From: Micrococcus endophyticus
GTDB lineage: Bacteria; Actinomycetota; Actinomycetes; Actinomycetales; Micrococcaceae
Direction of reading: 5' to 3'
DNA: 64,000 bases
Assembly (NCBI RefSeq): GCF_014205115.1
Contig: NZ_JACHMW010000001.1
Location: forward strand, 124,001-188,000
A model generated the notes under the pieces. That model was not told where the DNA came from, searched no databases, and saw only the letters and a program-made list of their open reading frames with translations. This document shows, piece by piece, positions 32,291 through 46,258 of the stretch. The position numbers and the translations under genes were made by a program. Every line of letters begins with the position of its first letter. Within the stretch, counting starts at the first letter, position 1.

Positions 32291-32665
32291 GTGCCTACGA
32301 TTCAGCAGCTGGTCCGCAAGGGCCGCTCACCCAAGGTCGTCAAGACCAAGGCCCCTGCGCTGCAGGGGAACCCCATGCGCCGTGGCGTGTGCACCCGCGT
32401 GTACACCACCACCCCGAAGAAGCCGAACTCGGCTCTGCGCAAGGTCGCTCGTGTGCGCCTCAACGGCGGCATCGAGGTCACCGCGTACATCCCCGGCGAG
32501 GGCCACAACCTGCAGGAGCACTCGATCGTGCTCGTGCGCGGCGGTCGTGTGAAGGACCTGCCCGGCGTGCGCTACAAGATCGTGCGCGGCGCCCTCGACA
32601 CCCAGGGCGTGAAGAACCGCGGCCAGGCCCGCTCCCGCTACGGCGCCAAGAAGGAGAAGAAGTAA
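32291..32665 (+). CDS. rpsL: 30S ribosomal protein S12
   Basis: The 124-residue protein has [11 protein letters not shown] at its start, the streptomycin-site [12 protein letters not shown] (Lys at position 43 region) and [13 protein letters not shown], all with wild-type lysines. It uses a GTG start. The TAA stop overlaps the rpsG ATG by one base. Confidence 0.98.
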   Translation: MPTIQQLVRKGRSPKVVKTKAPALQGNPMRRGVCTRVYTTTPKKPNSALRKVARVRLNGGIEVTAYIPGEGHNLQEHSIVLVRGGRVKDLPGVRYKIVRGALDTQGVKNRGQARSRYGAKKEKK

Positions 32666-33135
32666 TGCCTCGTAAGGGTCCTGCGCCGAAGCGCCCCCTC
32701 GTCGTCGATCCCGTCTACGGCTCCCCGCTGGTCACGCAGCTGATCAACAAGGTGCTCATCGACGGCAAGAAGTCCACCGCCGAGCGCATCGTGTACGGCG
32801 CGCTCGAGGGTGCCCGCGCCAAGAACGGCGCCGATCCCGTGGCCACGCTCAAGAAGGCCATGGACAACATCAAGCCGGCCCTCGAGGTCCGCTCCCGCCG
32901 TGTCGGCGGCGCCACCTACCAGGTGCCCGTCGAGGTCAAGCCCGGCCGCTCCACGGCTCTGGCCCTGCGCTGGCTGGTCGGCTTCTCCAAGGCCCGCCGT
33001 GAGAAGACCATGACCGAGCGTCTGATGAACGAGATCCTGGACGCCTCGAACGGCCTGGGCGGCGCCGTGAAGCGTCGCGAGGACACCCACAAGATGGCCG
33101 AGGCCAACAAGGCCTTCGCCCACTACCGCTGGTGA
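32665..33135 (+). CDS. rpsG: 30S ribosomal protein S7
   Basis: The 156-residue protein begins [21 protein letters not shown] and shows [12 protein letters not shown] and [23 protein letters not shown]. It nucleates assembly of the 30S head. Translation is coupled to rpsL by TAATG. Confidence 0.98.
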   Translation: MPRKGPAPKRPLVVDPVYGSPLVTQLINKVLIDGKKSTAERIVYGALEGARAKNGADPVATLKKAMDNIKPALEVRSRRVGGATYQVPVEVKPGRSTALALRWLVGFSKARREKTMTERLMNEILDASNGLGGAVKRREDTHKMAEANKAFAHYRW

Positions 33136-33260
33136 TCCGTGCGGCCCGGGGCGCGCGTTCCGCGCCCCGGGCCGTCCGCCGTGGACCGGTCGTCGGACCT
33201 GCGGCCCCCTGACGAATCCATCTCACGAGCCCTCAACACCATCCGAGCAAGGGAGACACC

Positions 33261-35375
<2,115 letters not shown>

Positions 35376-35402
35376 CCTCAGGTCCCCTGCTCTGAACGAC
35401 CT

Positions 35403-35441
35403 GCCCCGGGTCGGCCGCCGCAGCCGCGGCCGGCCCGGGGC
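35403..35441 (+). terminator. Terminator between fusA and tuf
   Basis: A 16-bp stem (arm GCCCCGGGTCGGCCGC, one T-G pair) separates fusA from tuf, so tuf has its own transcript. Confidence 0.7.
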
Positions 35442-35576
35442 GACCGGACCGGCGCCCCCGGCGCGTCGGTCCGCGAACAGGACGGGTCAGGCCCGGTCCG
35501 CTTCCGGCGGTCCAGGAGCCCTGGAACCGGACTGGCCCCGTGAGGCCGGGATTTCCCCAACCCATCACCATCCGAG

Positions 35577-35582
35577 TAGACT
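35577..35582 (+). promoter_or_regulatory. -10 box of tuf
   Basis: TAGACT lies 73 bases before the tuf start. No convincing -35 box was found. Confidence 0.5.
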
Positions 35583-35655
35583 CCATCGAGTTGTCAGCAC
35601 GTCGCAGGCGGCTGAGCAGTCTACTTGACGATGAACCAGTTCTTAGGAGGAACTA

Positions 35656-36846
<1,191 letters not shown>

Positions 36847-36888
36847 TCTGACGCATCCCGTCGCCCGGCTCGTCTGAGCCGCTGACGC

Positions 36889-36930
36889 ACAGCGCCCCCG
36901 TCTCCGGGTCTCCGGAGGCGGGGGCGCTGT
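36889..36930 (+). terminator. Terminator after tuf
   Basis: Arms ACAGCGCCCCCG(TCTCCG) and (CGGAG)GCGGGGGCGCTGT, about 17 bp. Confidence 0.75.
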
Positions 36931-36962
36931 CGTGCGCCGGGCCGCGGCCGCGCGGGGGCCGT

Positions 36963-36968
36963 TAGGCT
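36963..36968 (+). promoter_or_regulatory. -10 box for the leaderless gene at 36975
   Basis: TAGGCT followed by 6 bases and the ATG. Confidence 0.55.
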
Positions 36969-36974
36969 GGTGGG

Positions 36975-37115
36975 ATGCCAGAACTGCTGATCACCCTCCT
37001 GGTCCTCGCGGCGGCCGTCGTCGCCGTCGTGTGGGCCCTGCGCACCTTCCGACCCGAGATCGACCGCGCGCGCCGGATCCGCCGGGCGAACCGGAACGGG
37101 GAGCTGCGTCGATGA
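36975..37115 (+). CDS. 46-residue single-helix membrane protein
   Basis: The product begins [22 protein letters not shown], one membrane helix, then a very basic tail (about nine Arg in 24 residues). The leaderless-type start and the ATGA overlap with the next gene support it. The overlap suggests a function linked to the DUF3817 protein. No family recognised. Confidence 0.6.
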   Translation: MPELLITLLVLAAAVVAVVWALRTFRPEIDRARRIRRANRNGELRR

Positions 37116-37579
37116 GCCTGCCGTCCCCGCGCAGCCTGTTCCGGGTGACCGCCGCCGCCGAGATGGTGACGTGGGCGGGTCTGCTGACCGCCATGGCCAT
37201 GAAGTACACGGGGGTCACCGACGCGGTGATGCCGATCGCCGGCGGCATCCACGGCTTCGTCTTCCTCTGCTACTTCGTCGTCACCGTGGCGGTGTGGATC
37301 GACGGCCGCTGGCCGGCCGCGCGCGGCCTGCTCGGCCTCGGCTCCGCCGTCGTCCCGTTCATGACCGTCCCCTTCGAGCGGGCCCGGCTGCGCCGCGGGG
37401 AGCCGGCGCGGCACTGGCGCGTGCTCGAGGGCGAGCCGGGGGAGCGGACCGGGGCCCAGCGGGTGCTGGCCGCCGTGCTGCGCCGCCCGCTGGTCAGCGC
37501 GCTGGTGGCGCTGATCGCCGTCGTCGTCGTGTTCAGCCTGCTGCTCAACGCCGGCCCGCCCACCGAGTGGGGCCGCTAA
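37112..37579 (+). CDS. DUF3817-family integral membrane protein
   Basis: The 155-residue protein has the DUF3817 layout: [23 protein letters not shown], then [15 protein letters not shown], with four helices in all; a C-terminal helix is preceded by a charged loop. The biochemical role of the family is unknown. It starts inside the stop of the 46-residue gene. Confidence 0.82.
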   Translation: MSLPSPRSLFRVTAAAEMVTWAGLLTAMAMKYTGVTDAVMPIAGGIHGFVFLCYFVVTVAVWIDGRWPAARGLLGLGSAVVPFMTVPFERARLRRGEPARHWRVLEGEPGERTGAQRVLAAVLRRPLVSALVALIAVVVVFSLLLNAGPPTEWGR

Positions 37580-37595
37580 GCCGAGCCTCGAGGAT

Positions 37596-37627
37596 GGGCC
37601 CGGATCGCCGAGTGGCGGTCCGGGCCC
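37596..37627 (+). terminator. Terminator before the S10 operon
   Basis: Arms GGGCCCGGATCGCC and GGCGGTCCGGGCCC (14 bp, one G-T pair) after the DUF3817 gene. Confidence 0.7.
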
Positions 37628-37636
37628 GTCTCTGTC

Positions 37637-37642
37637 TATACT
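37637..37642 (+). promoter_or_regulatory. -10 box of the S10 operon
   Basis: TATACT, just after the preceding terminator, would give a leader of ~260 bases before rpsJ. The leader is GC-rich; I found no certain structure in it. An L4-binding leader is known in some bacteria but cannot be shown here. Confidence 0.55.
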
Positions 37643-37908
37643 GGTTCGGTTGCTCAAGCGCCATTGCGCTGTCGTCGTGTGTCTCGCGGCGGCAGCTCGG
37701 CCCAGATGTGACGTCACCACTCCGATCCGCCCACGGCGCGCGCGTCCTCAGGAATGCGACACGCCCGACCGCGTGGACCGGAGTCCGACGGAGGCGAGGA
37801 ACCCGGTCCAGGCCGGATTCGCCCCGTGCGGGTGGAGGACAAGGAGGCGGACCCCGGTCCGCCGCACAGGGACAGGAACAGCACACCCGACGAGAGAGGC
37901 GTGACGCC

Positions 37909-38217
37909 ATGGCGGGACAGAAGATCCGCATCCGGCTGAAGTCGTACGACCACGAGGTCATCGACGTCTCGGCCCGCAAGATCGTTGACACGGTCACGCG
38001 CGCAGGCGCGACGGTGGTCGGCCCCGTGCCGCTGCCGACGGAGAAGAACGTGTACTGCGTTATCCGTTCTCCCCACAAGTACAAGGACAGCCGCGAGCAT
38101 TTCGAGATGCGCACCCACAAGCGGCTCATCGACATCATCGACCCGACCCCCAAGGCCGTCGACTCGCTCATGCGACTGGACCTGCCCGCGGACGTCAACA
38201 TCGAGATCAAGCTCTGA
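37909..38217 (+). CDS. rpsJ: 30S ribosomal protein S10
   Basis: The 102-residue protein begins [19 protein letters not shown] and has [19 protein letters not shown]. It heads the S10 operon. The ribosome binding site is GAGAGAGG. Confidence 0.98.
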   Translation: MAGQKIRIRLKSYDHEVIDVSARKIVDTVTRAGATVVGPVPLPTEKNVYCVIRSPHKYKDSREHFEMRTHKRLIDIIDPTPKAVDSLMRLDLPADVNIEIKL

Positions 38218-38237
38218 GAGGGAGGTGCTGAGAGACT

Positions 38238-38888
38238 ATGACCAACACCCAGAACATCAAGGGCCTGCTGGGCACGAAGCTCGGCATGACCCAGGTCTGG
38301 GATGAGGACAACAAGCTCATCCCCGTGACCGTGGTCAAGGCAGACCCGAACGTCGTCACCCAGCTGCGCTCCGAGGAGACCGACGGCTACACCGCCGTGC
38401 AGATCGCCTACGGCCAGATCGACCCCCGCCGCGTGACCAAGCCCCTGGCCGGTCACTTCGAGAAGGCCGGCGTGACCCCGCGCCGTCACCTCGTCGAGCT
38501 GCGCACCGCCGACGCCGCCGAGTACTCGCTCGGCCAGGACCTGACCGTGGAGGTCTTCGAGGCCGGCCAGAAGGTCGACGTCGTGGGCACCACCAAGGGC
38601 AAGGGCTTCGCCGGCGCCATGAAGCGCCACGGCTTCGCCGGCGTGAGCGCCTCCCACGGCGCCCACAAGAACCACCGCAAGCCCGGCTCCGTGGGCGGCG
38701 CGTCCACCCCGGGCCGCGTGTTCAAGGGCCAGCGCATGCCCGGTCGCATGGGCGCCGTGCGCCAGACCACCATGAACCTGACCCTCCACGGCGTCGACGT
38801 GGAGAACAACCTCCTGCTGATCAAGGGCGCGGTGCCCGGCTCCAAGGGCCAGGTCGTGCTCGTCCGCAGCGCCGTGAAGGGAGCCTGA
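38238..38888 (+). CDS. rplC: 50S ribosomal protein L3
   Basis: The 216-residue protein has [28 protein letters not shown] and [16 protein letters not shown]. It is placed 20 bases after rpsJ with GAGAGGGAGG upstream. Confidence 0.98.
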   Translation: MTNTQNIKGLLGTKLGMTQVWDEDNKLIPVTVVKADPNVVTQLRSEETDGYTAVQIAYGQIDPRRVTKPLAGHFEKAGVTPRRHLVELRTADAAEYSLGQDLTVEVFEAGQKVDVVGTTKGKGFAGAMKRHGFAGVSASHGAHKNHRKPGSVGGASTPGRVFKGQRMPGRMGAVRQTTMNLTLHGVDVENNLLLIKGAVPGSKGQVVLVRSAVKGA

Positions 38889-38892
38889 GACC

Positions 38893-39528
38893 ATGGCTGA
38901 GAACTCCGTGAAGACCGTCCAGGTCGATCTGCCCGCCGAGATCTTCGACGTGCAGTCCAACGTGCCGCTCATGCACCAGGTCGTCGTGGCCCAGCTCGCC
39001 GCCGCCCGTCAGGGCACGCACAAGGTGAAGCGCCGCGGCGAGGTGTCCGGCGCCGGCCGCAAGCCGTTCAAGCAGAAGGGCACCGGCCGCGCCCGTCAGG
39101 GCTCGATCCGCGCGCCGCACATGACCGGCGGCGGCATCGTCCACGGCCCGACCCCGCGCGACTACTCGCAGCGCACCCCCAAGAAGATGAAGGCCGCCGC
39201 CCTCCGCGGCGCCCTGTCGGACCGCGCCCGCAACGGCCGCGTCCACGTCATCGAGGCCCTCGTGTCCGGGACCACCCCGTCCACCAAGGCCGCCAAGGCG
39301 GGTCTCGCGTCCCTGAACACCGGCCGCAAGAACGTGCTGCTGGTGATCGACCGGGCCGACGACGTCGCCGCCCTGTCCGCCCGCAACCTGCCGGCGGTCC
39401 ACACCCTGTACGCCGACCAGCTGAACACCTACGACGTGCTCGTCTCCGACGACGTCGTGTTCACCCAGGCGGCCTACGAGGCGTACGTGGCCCAGGCCTC
39501 CGGTGCCAAGAAGGAGGATGCCCAGTGA
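38893..39528 (+). CDS. rplD: 50S ribosomal protein L4
   Basis: The 211-residue protein has [23 protein letters not shown]-type loop residues lining the exit tunnel and a normal C-terminal domain. Four bases separate it from rplC; its stop overlaps the rplW start. Confidence 0.98.
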   Translation: MAENSVKTVQVDLPAEIFDVQSNVPLMHQVVVAQLAAARQGTHKVKRRGEVSGAGRKPFKQKGTGRARQGSIRAPHMTGGGIVHGPTPRDYSQRTPKKMKAAALRGALSDRARNGRVHVIEALVSGTTPSTKAAKAGLASLNTGRKNVLLVIDRADDVAALSARNLPAVHTLYADQLNTYDVLVSDDVVFTQAAYEAYVAQASGAKKEDAQ

Positions 39529-39830
39529 GCGGCTCCATCAACAAGGATCCCCGCGACGTGATCATCGCTCCCGTCGTGTCGGAGAAGAGCTACGGCCTGA
39601 TCGACGAGGGCAAGTACACCTTCCTGGTCGACCCGCGCTCCAACAAGTCCGAGATCAAGCAGGCGGTGGAGCGCATCTTCAACGTCGACGTGGCCTCGGT
39701 CAACACCCTGAACCGTTCCGGCAAGCGCCGTCGCACCCGCTTCGGGTGGGGCCAGCGCAAGTCCACCAAGCGTGCCATCGTCACGCTCAAGGACGGGACG
39801 ATCGACATCTTCGGAGGTCCGCTCGCCTGA
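39525..39830 (+). CDS. rplW: 50S ribosomal protein L23
   Basis: The 101-residue protein has [20 protein letters not shown] and [20 protein letters not shown]. It surrounds the tunnel exit. The GTG start lies in the rplD stop (GTGA). Confidence 0.98.
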   Translation: MSGSINKDPRDVIIAPVVSEKSYGLIDEGKYTFLVDPRSNKSEIKQAVERIFNVDVASVNTLNRSGKRRRTRFGWGQRKSTKRAIVTLKDGTIDIFGGPLA

Positions 39831-39867
39831 CCGGCGTGCGGAGACCACTTAATCGAGGAACTGACAC

Positions 39868-40707
<840 letters not shown>

Positions 40708-40722
40708 GGGAGCAGGGAAGAC

Positions 40723-41004
40723 ATGCCTCGCAGCCTGAAGAAGGGCCCCTTCGTCGATCAGCACCTCTACCTGAAGGTTCTGGCCGAGAACGAGAAGGGC
40801 AGCAAGAACGTCATCAAGACCTGGTCCCGCCGGTCGATGATCATCCCGGACATGCTGGGTCACACCATCGCGGTCCACGACGGACGCAAGCACGTCCCGG
40901 TGTTCGTCACCGAGTCCATGGTGGGTCACAAGCTGGGCGAGTTCGCCCCGACCCGCACCTACCGCGGCCACGTGAAGGACGACAAGAAGGGCAAGCGTCG
41001 CTGA
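40723..41004 (+). CDS. rpsS: 30S ribosomal protein S19
   Basis: The 93-residue protein begins [19 protein letters not shown] and has [21 protein letters not shown]. It binds 16S rRNA with S13. The ribosome binding site is GGGAG. Confidence 0.98.
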   Translation: MPRSLKKGPFVDQHLYLKVLAENEKGSKNVIKTWSRRSMIIPDMLGHTIAVHDGRKHVPVFVTESMVGHKLGEFAPTRTYRGHVKDDKKGKRR

Positions 41005-41055
41005 GCCTGACGGCACAGCACGCTTGACCTTCTCGAGAATCGAAAGAGAGAAGCA

Positions 41056-41421
41056 ATGGAAGCCAAGGCAATTGCGCGCCACCTGCGCGTGACGCCGATG
41101 AAGGCCCGGCGCGTCGTCGACCTGGTCCGTGGCAAGCAGGCCACCGAGGCACTGGCCATCCTGAAGTTCGCCCAGCAGGGCGCTTCGGAGCCGGTGTACA
41201 AGCTGGTGGCCTCCGCGGTGGCGAACGCCCGCGTGAAGGCAGACCGCGAGGGCCAGGCCTTCGACGAGGACGCCCTCTACATCACCGAGGCCTTCGTGGA
41301 CGAGGGCCCGACCATGAAGCGGTTCCAGCCCCGTGCCCAGGGCCGCGCGTACCGCATCAACAAGCGCACGAGCCACGTCACCGTGGTCGTCGCGTCCAAG
41401 GACGAGAAGGGTGGGAACTGA
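41056..41421 (+). CDS. rplV: 50S ribosomal protein L22
   Basis: The 121-residue protein has [24 protein letters not shown] and the tunnel loop [18 protein letters not shown]. It follows rpsS after 51 bases. Confidence 0.98.
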   Translation: MEAKAIARHLRVTPMKARRVVDLVRGKQATEALAILKFAQQGASEPVYKLVASAVANARVKADREGQAFDEDALYITEAFVDEGPTMKRFQPRAQGRAYRINKRTSHVTVVVASKDEKGGN

Positions 41422-41423
41422 CA

Positions 41424-42248
41424 ATGGGACAGAAGATCAACCCCAACGGGTTCCGCCTCGGCATCACCACCGATCACGTCTCGCACTGGTTCGCGGACTC
41501 CCACAAGGAGGGCCAGCGCTACGCTGACTTCCTCAAGGAGGACGTCAAGATCCGCGAGCTGATGACCACCGGCATGGAGCGCGCCGGCATCTCCAAGGTG
41601 GAGATCGAGCGCACCCGTGACCGCGTGCGCGTGGACATCCACACCGCGCGTCCCGGCATCGTGATCGGTCGCCGCGGCGCCGAGGCCGACCGCATCCGCG
41701 GCGAGCTCGAGAAGCTCACCGGCAAGCAGATCCAGCTGAACATCCTCGAGGTCAAGAACCCCGAGACCGATGCCCAGCTGGTGGCGCAGGGTGTGGCCGA
41801 GCAGCTCGCCTCGCGCGTGGCGTTCCGCCGCGCGATGAAGAAGGCGATCCAGTCCGCCATGCGCGCCGGCGCGCAGGGCATCCGCATCCAGTGCGCCGGC
41901 CGCCTCGGCGGTGCCGAGATGAGCCGTTCGGAGTTCTACCGCGAGGGCCGCGTGCCGCTGCACACCCTCCGCGCGAACATCGACTTCGGCAAGTTCGAGG
42001 CCAAGACCACCTTCGGCCGCATCGGCGTGAAGGTCTGGATCTACAAGGGCGACCTGACCGCCAAGGAGCTCGCGGCCAAGGAGGCCGCGCAGCCCTCCGG
42101 CCGTGGCCGTGGCGGCGACCGCCGCGGCGGCGGCGGTGGCGAGCGTCGTCGTCGCAACGACCGTGCCGAGCGTGCTCCCCGCCAGGAGAACGCCGGCGCC
42201 GGCGCCGAGACCCCGGCCGCCGCTCCCGCTGAAGGAGGCAACGCCTGA
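41424..42248 (+). CDS. rpsC: 30S ribosomal protein S3 with Arg/Gly-rich C-terminal tail
   Basis: The 274-residue protein has a KH domain ([20 protein letters not shown]) and the S3 C-terminal domain ([23 protein letters not shown]). After about residue 218 a tail runs as [19 protein letters not shown], then an Ala/Pro/Glu-rich end. S3 lines the mRNA entry pore. A similar Gly/Arg stretch is found at the N-terminus of S5 in this operon. Confidence 0.98.
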   Translation: MGQKINPNGFRLGITTDHVSHWFADSHKEGQRYADFLKEDVKIRELMTTGMERAGISKVEIERTRDRVRVDIHTARPGIVIGRRGAEADRIRGELEKLTGKQIQLNILEVKNPETDAQLVAQGVAEQLASRVAFRRAMKKAIQSAMRAGAQGIRIQCAGRLGGAEMSRSEFYREGRVPLHTLRANIDFGKFEAKTTFGRIGVKVWIYKGDLTAKELAAKEAAQPSGRGRGGDRRGGGGGERRRRNDRAERAPRQENAGAGAETPAAAPAEGGNA

Positions 42249-42664
42249 TGCTGATCCCCCGTCGCGTCAAGCACCGCAAGCAGCACCACCCCAAGCGTTC
42301 CGGCGCCGCCAAGGGCGGCACCACCGTGACCTTCGGCGAGTGGGGCATCCAGGCGCTCACGCCGGCCTATGTGACGAACCGTCAGATCGAGGCCGCCCGT
42401 ATCGCCATGACCCGCTACATCAAGCGTGGCGGCAAGGTCTGGATCAACATCTACCCGGACCGTCCGCTCACGAAGAAGCCCGCCGAGACCCGCATGGGCT
42501 CCGGCAAGGGCTCGCCCGAGTGGTGGGTCGCCAACGTCAAGCCCGGACGCGTGCTCTTCGAGCTCTCGGGTGTCTCGGAGGAGGTCGCCCGTGAGGCGCT
42601 CCGCCTTGCCATCCACAAGCTGCCGCTGAAGGCCCGTGTCATCCGTCGAGAGGGTGGTGAGTGA
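42248..42664 (+). CDS. rplP: 50S ribosomal protein L16
   Basis: The 138-residue protein begins [17 protein letters not shown] and has [23 protein letters not shown]. It overlaps rpsC by one base (TGATG). Confidence 0.98.
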   Translation: MLIPRRVKHRKQHHPKRSGAAKGGTTVTFGEWGIQALTPAYVTNRQIEAARIAMTRYIKRGGKVWINIYPDRPLTKKPAETRMGSGKGSPEWWVANVKPGRVLFELSGVSEEVAREALRLAIHKLPLKARVIRREGGE

Positions 42665-42668
42665 TCCC

Positions 42669-42938
42669 ATGGCGATCGGCACCAAGGATCTGAACGTCGA
42701 GTCCCTGGACGGGATGGACAACGCCCGCCTGCTGGAGGCCCTGAAGTCCTCCAAGGAGGAGCTGTTCAACCTGCGCTTCCAGGCCGCCACCGGCCAGCTG
42801 GACAACTCCAGCCGGCTGAAGGCCGTCAAGCGTGACATCGCGCGCATCTACACGATCCTGCGCGAGCGCGAGCTGGGCATCCGCGGCGATGTCGCCGCCG
42901 AGGCGCAGGCCGACAACAACGAGGAGGCTGCCAAGTGA
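42669..42938 (+). CDS. rpmC: 50S ribosomal protein L29
   Basis: From ATG 42669 the product has 89 residues, with the L29 core [22 protein letters not shown] and [17 protein letters not shown]. An acidic tail follows. GTG codons up to 33 bases upstream are in frame, but the ATG follows GAGGGTGGTGAG at good spacing. Confidence 0.95.
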   Translation: MAIGTKDLNVESLDGMDNARLLEALKSSKEELFNLRFQAATGQLDNSSRLKAVKRDIARIYTILRERELGIRGDVAAEAQADNNEEAAK

Positions 42939-43216
42939 CCGAGCAGACCCCCGCCGTCTCCGAGGAGCGCGGCTACCGCAAGGCCCTGCGCGGCGTCGTC
43001 GTGTCCGACAAGATGGACAAGACGATCGTCGTCGAGGTCGAGGACCGCAAGAAGCACTCGCTGTACGGCAAGGTGATGAAGACCTCGAAGCGCGTCAAGG
43101 CGCACGACGAGGACAACACCGCCGGCATCGGAGACCGCGTCCGCATCGCCGAGACCCGCCCGCTGTCCGCCTCCAAGCGGTGGCGCCTGGTGGAGATCGT
43201 CGAGCGCGCCAAGTGA
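42935..43216 (+). CDS. rpsQ: 30S ribosomal protein S17
   Basis: The 93-residue protein has [22 protein letters not shown] and [16 protein letters not shown]. The GTG start overlaps the rpmC stop. It is the last gene before the S10/spc terminator. Confidence 0.97.
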   Translation: MTEQTPAVSEERGYRKALRGVVVSDKMDKTIVVEVEDRKKHSLYGKVMKTSKRVKAHDEDNTAGIGDRVRIAETRPLSASKRWRLVEIVERAK

Positions 43217-43247
43217 TCGACCCGGCCCCCTGAGGGCCGGCGACATG

Positions 43248-43283
43248 GAAGGCCGCCCCGTGCACTGGCACGGGGCGGCCTTC
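43248..43283 (+). terminator. Terminator at the S10/spc operon junction
   Basis: A 16-bp perfect stem, GAAGGCCGCCCCGTGC and GCACGGGGCGGCCTTC, with loop ACTG. The core CGCCCCGTGC/GCACGGGGCG is shared with the rplJ leader hairpin. Confidence 0.8.
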
Positions 43284-43288
43284 TGCGT

Positions 43289-43294
43289 TAGACT
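43289..43294 (+). promoter_or_regulatory. -10 box of the spc operon (rplN)
   Basis: TAGACT lies 5 bases after the terminator stem; a weak -35 (TGGCAC, 43266-43271) would fall inside the stem. The 342-base rpsQ-rplN gap holds the terminator, this promoter and a ~255-base GC-rich leader. Confidence 0.6.
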
Positions 43295-43558
43295 CTGATA
43301 TTCGTGCGCCCTTTCGTTGGCAGGACCATCCATCCTGCGTGCCGAGGGCAGCGCACGCCGATCCCGGATCCGCCTCGGCCCTGCCCTGCGCGCCCCTCCG
43401 CTCTCGGCCTCCCCGACGCTGTCTGAACACGCGCCGGCCGGAGACGACGACGGGAGGCCCGCCTCGGGGGAGGGGTAAGCGTCCCGGGATGACCGTTCAA
43501 CCGTTCCGCAAGGCTCGCCCATCGTGGGGGAGAACCGGCGCGACGCTAGGAGAGACAA

Positions 43559-43927
43559 GTGATCCAGCAGGAGTCGCGGCTCAAGGTCGCCGACAACACC
43601 GGTGCGAAGGAGATCCTGACCATCCGTGTTCTCGGTGGCTCAGGACGCCGCTACGCAGGAATCGGCGACACCATCGTCGCCACCGTCAAGGACGCCATCC
43701 CCGGCGGCAACGTCAAGAAGGGCGACGTCGTCAAGGCCGTGGTGGTCCGCACCCGCAAGCAGTCCCGTCGTCCCGACGGCTCGTACATCAAGTTCGACGA
43801 GAACGCGGCCGTCATCCTGAAGACGGACGGCGAGCCCCGTGGCACGCGCATCTTCGGCCCCGTGGGCCGCGAGCTGCGTGACAAGAAGTTCATGAAGATC
43901 GTGTCGCTCGCCCCGGAGGTGATCTGA
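43559..43927 (+). CDS. rplN: 50S ribosomal protein L14
   Basis: The 122-residue protein begins [20 protein letters not shown] and has [18 protein letters not shown]. It uses GTG with AGGAGAG upstream. Confidence 0.98.
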   Translation: MIQQESRLKVADNTGAKEILTIRVLGGSGRRYAGIGDTIVATVKDAIPGGNVKKGDVVKAVVVRTRKQSRRPDGSYIKFDENAAVILKTDGEPRGTRIFGPVGRELRDKKFMKIVSLAPEVI

Positions 43928-43931
43928 CCTC

Positions 43932-44273
43932 ATGGCCAAGATCAAGAAGGACGACCTCGTCCAGGTCATCAGTGGCAAGGACAAGGGCAAGCAGGGCAAG
44001 GTCCTGCGCGTGTTCCCGGCTGACGAGCGCGTGCTCGTCGAGGGCGTGAACCGCGTGACCAAGCACCTGCGCGCCGGCCAGGACAACAACGGCTCCACCG
44101 AGGGCGGCCGTCAGGTCGCCGAGGCCCCGATCCACATCTCGAACGTGGCCGTGGTGGACCCGGAGACCAAGAAGCCGACCCGTGTGGGCTACCGCTTCGA
44201 GACCGTCGAGAAGAACGGCGAGAGCAAGACCGTGAAGGTCCGCTTCGCCAAGGCCTCGGGGAAGGAGCTGTGA
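43932..44273 (+). CDS. rplX: 50S ribosomal protein L24
   Basis: The 113-residue protein has the KOW motif [20 protein letters not shown]. It follows rplN by four bases and its stop overlaps the rplE ATG. Confidence 0.97.
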   Translation: MAKIKKDDLVQVISGKDKGKQGKVLRVFPADERVLVEGVNRVTKHLRAGQDNNGSTEGGRQVAEAPIHISNVAVVDPETKKPTRVGYRFETVEKNGESKTVKVRFAKASGKEL

Positions 44274-44848
44274 TGACCGAGGTGCAGCAGACCGAGAAGG
44301 TCGCCCCGCGTCTGAAGACCAAGTACCGCGAGGAGATCCGCGCGACCCTGCAGGAGCAGTTCCAGTACGGGAACGTCATGCAGGTGCCCGGACTCGTCAA
44401 GGTCGTCGTGAACATGGGCGTCGGCGAGGCCGCCAAGGACTCCAAGATCATCGACGGCGCGGTCACCGACCTCACCGCCATCACCGGCCAGAAGCCGATG
44501 ATCACCAAGGCCCGCAAGTCCATCGCGCAGTTCAAGCTGCGCGAGGGCATGCCGATCGGCACGCACGCGACCCTGCGCGGCGACCGCATGTGGGAGTTCC
44601 TGGACCGCCTGGTCACGCTCGCGCTGCCGCGCATCCGTGACTTCCGCGGCCTGTCCGACCGCCAGTTCGACGGCAACGGCAACTACACCTTCGGCCTGTC
44701 CGAGCAGACCGTGTTCCACGAGATCGATCAGGACAAGATCGACCGCGTGCGCGGCATGGACATCACCGTGGTGACCAGCGCCAAGAACGACGACGAGGGC
44801 CGCGCGCTGCTGAAGGCGCTGGGCTTCCCGTTCAAGACCGACCAGTAA
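44273..44848 (+). CDS. rplE: 50S ribosomal protein L5
   Basis: The 191-residue protein has [37 protein letters not shown] and a normal C-terminus. ATG 44273 is preferred to GTG 44270 because AAGGAG (44262-44267) is 5 bases upstream. The next gene is rpsH; no rpsN (S14) lies in the 73-base gap where many bacteria have it. Confidence 0.97.
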   Translation: MTEVQQTEKVAPRLKTKYREEIRATLQEQFQYGNVMQVPGLVKVVVNMGVGEAAKDSKIIDGAVTDLTAITGQKPMITKARKSIAQFKLREGMPIGTHATLRGDRMWEFLDRLVTLALPRIRDFRGLSDRQFDGNGNYTFGLSEQTVFHEIDQDKIDRVRGMDITVVTSAKNDDEGRALLKALGFPFKTDQ

Positions 44849-44921
44849 GACCTCCACGTCACAGGTCCTCCACCGGTGAACCGGTGGCGGAAACCACGGC
44901 GAGAAAGGGCGTGAAGCCCAC

Positions 44922-45320
44922 ATGACCATGACCGATCCTGTCGCAGACATGCTGACCCGTCTGCGCAACGCAAACTCGGCCTACCACGACACCGTGTCCA
45001 TGCCGTCCTCGAAGCTGAAGACTCGCGTCGCCGAGATCCTCAAGTCCGAGGGCTACATCCAGGACTGGCGCGAGGAGGAGGCCGAGGTCGGCAAGAAGCT
45101 GACCATCGACCTGAAGTTCGGCCCGCAGCGTGAGCGTGCGATCGCCGGCCTGCGCCGCATCTCCAAGCCGGGCCTGCGCGTGTACGCCAAGTCCACGAAC
45201 CTGCCCCACGTGCTGGGCGGCCTCGGCATCGCCATCCTGTCCACCTCCTCTGGTCTCCTCACGAACCAGCAGGCCGCCAAGAAGGGCGTGGGCGGAGAAG
45301 TCCTCGCCTACGTCTGGTGA
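44922..45320 (+). CDS. rpsH: 30S ribosomal protein S8
   Basis: The 132-residue protein has [22 protein letters not shown] and [30 protein letters not shown] 44922 or 44928 could start it. S8 represses the spc operon in E. coli; no matching leader was established here. Confidence 0.97.
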   Translation: MTMTDPVADMLTRLRNANSAYHDTVSMPSSKLKTRVAEILKSEGYIQDWREEEAEVGKKLTIDLKFGPQRERAIAGLRRISKPGLRVYAKSTNLPHVLGGLGIAILSTSSGLLTNQQAAKKGVGGEVLAYVW

Positions 45321-45350
45321 CGGGCACGACGGAAGAAAGGCTGAACTGAC

Positions 45351-45884
45351 ATGTCTCGAATCGGACGTCTCCCGATCACCATCCCCAGCGGCGTCGACGT
45401 GACCATCGACGGCGACCGCGTCTCCGTGAAGGGCCCCAAGGGCCAGCTCGAGCACTCGCTGCCCACGCCCATCACGGCCACCCTCGAGGAGGGGCAGGTC
45501 ACCGTGGCCCGCCCCGACGACGAGCGTGAGTCCCGCTCCCTGCACGGCCTGACCCGCACCCTGATCAGCAACATGGTCGAGGGCGTGACCAACGGCTTCT
45601 CCAAGCAGCTCGAGGTCGTCGGCACCGGCTACCGCGTGCAGGCCAAGGGCCAGGACCTGGAGTTCGCCCTGGGCTACTCCCACCCCGTCCCGGTCAAGGC
45701 GCCCCAGGGCATCACCTTCACCGTCGAGGGCAACAAGGTCACCGTCGCCGGTATCGACAAGCAGCAGGTCGGCGAGACCGCCGCCAACATCCGCAAGCTG
45801 CGCCGTCCCGACCCGTACAAGGGCAAGGGCGTGCGCTACGCGGGCGAGCAGATCCGCCGCAAGGCCGGAAAGGCAGGTAAGTGA
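45351..45884 (+). CDS. rplF: 50S ribosomal protein L6
   Basis: The 177-residue protein has two L6 repeats, [20 protein letters not shown] and the C-terminal [16 protein letters not shown]. Stop and rplR start overlap (TGATG). Confidence 0.98.
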   Translation: MSRIGRLPITIPSGVDVTIDGDRVSVKGPKGQLEHSLPTPITATLEEGQVTVARPDDERESRSLHGLTRTLISNMVEGVTNGFSKQLEVVGTGYRVQAKGQDLEFALGYSHPVPVKAPQGITFTVEGNKVTVAGIDKQQVGETAANIRKLRRPDPYKGKGVRYAGEQIRRKAGKAGK

Positions 45885-46258
45885 TGTCTACTCTGAAGGT
45901 GAAGGGCAAGGGCAAGTTCAACGCCCGCACCCGCCGCCACCTCCGGGTGCGCAAGCGGATCTCCGGCACCACCGTCCGTCCCCGCCTGGTCGTCAACCGC
46001 TCTGCACGGCACATGTTCGTGCAGGTCGTGGACGACACGCAGAGCCGCACGCTCGCCTGGGCCTCCACCATGGAGGCCGACGTGCGCGCGTTCGAGGGTG
46101 ACAAGACGGCCAAGGCCAAGCGCGTGGGCGAGCTCGTCGCCGAGCGTGCCAAGGCCGCCGGCATCGAGGCCGTGGTCTTCGACCGCGGCGGCAACAAGTA
46201 CCACGGGCGCGTCGCGGCCGTGGCCGACGGTGCGCGAGAGGGTGGACTGAAGCTGTGA
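45884..46258 (+). CDS. rplR: 50S ribosomal protein L18
   Basis: The 124-residue protein has [19 protein letters not shown] and a C-terminus [19 protein letters not shown]. It binds 5S rRNA. ATG 45884 is chosen over GTG 45881. The stop overlaps the rpsE GTG. Confidence 0.97.
   Translation: MSTLKVKGKGKFNARTRRHLRVRKRISGTTVRPRLVVNRSARHMFVQVVDDTQSRTLAWASTMEADVRAFEGDKTAKAKRVGELVAERAKAAGIEAVVFDRGGNKYHGRVAAVADGAREGGLKL

Noticed and set aside
32390-32570. Streptomycin-resistance substitutions in rpsL
   Set aside because: Both key lysines (in TPKKPNS and GGRVKDL) are present.
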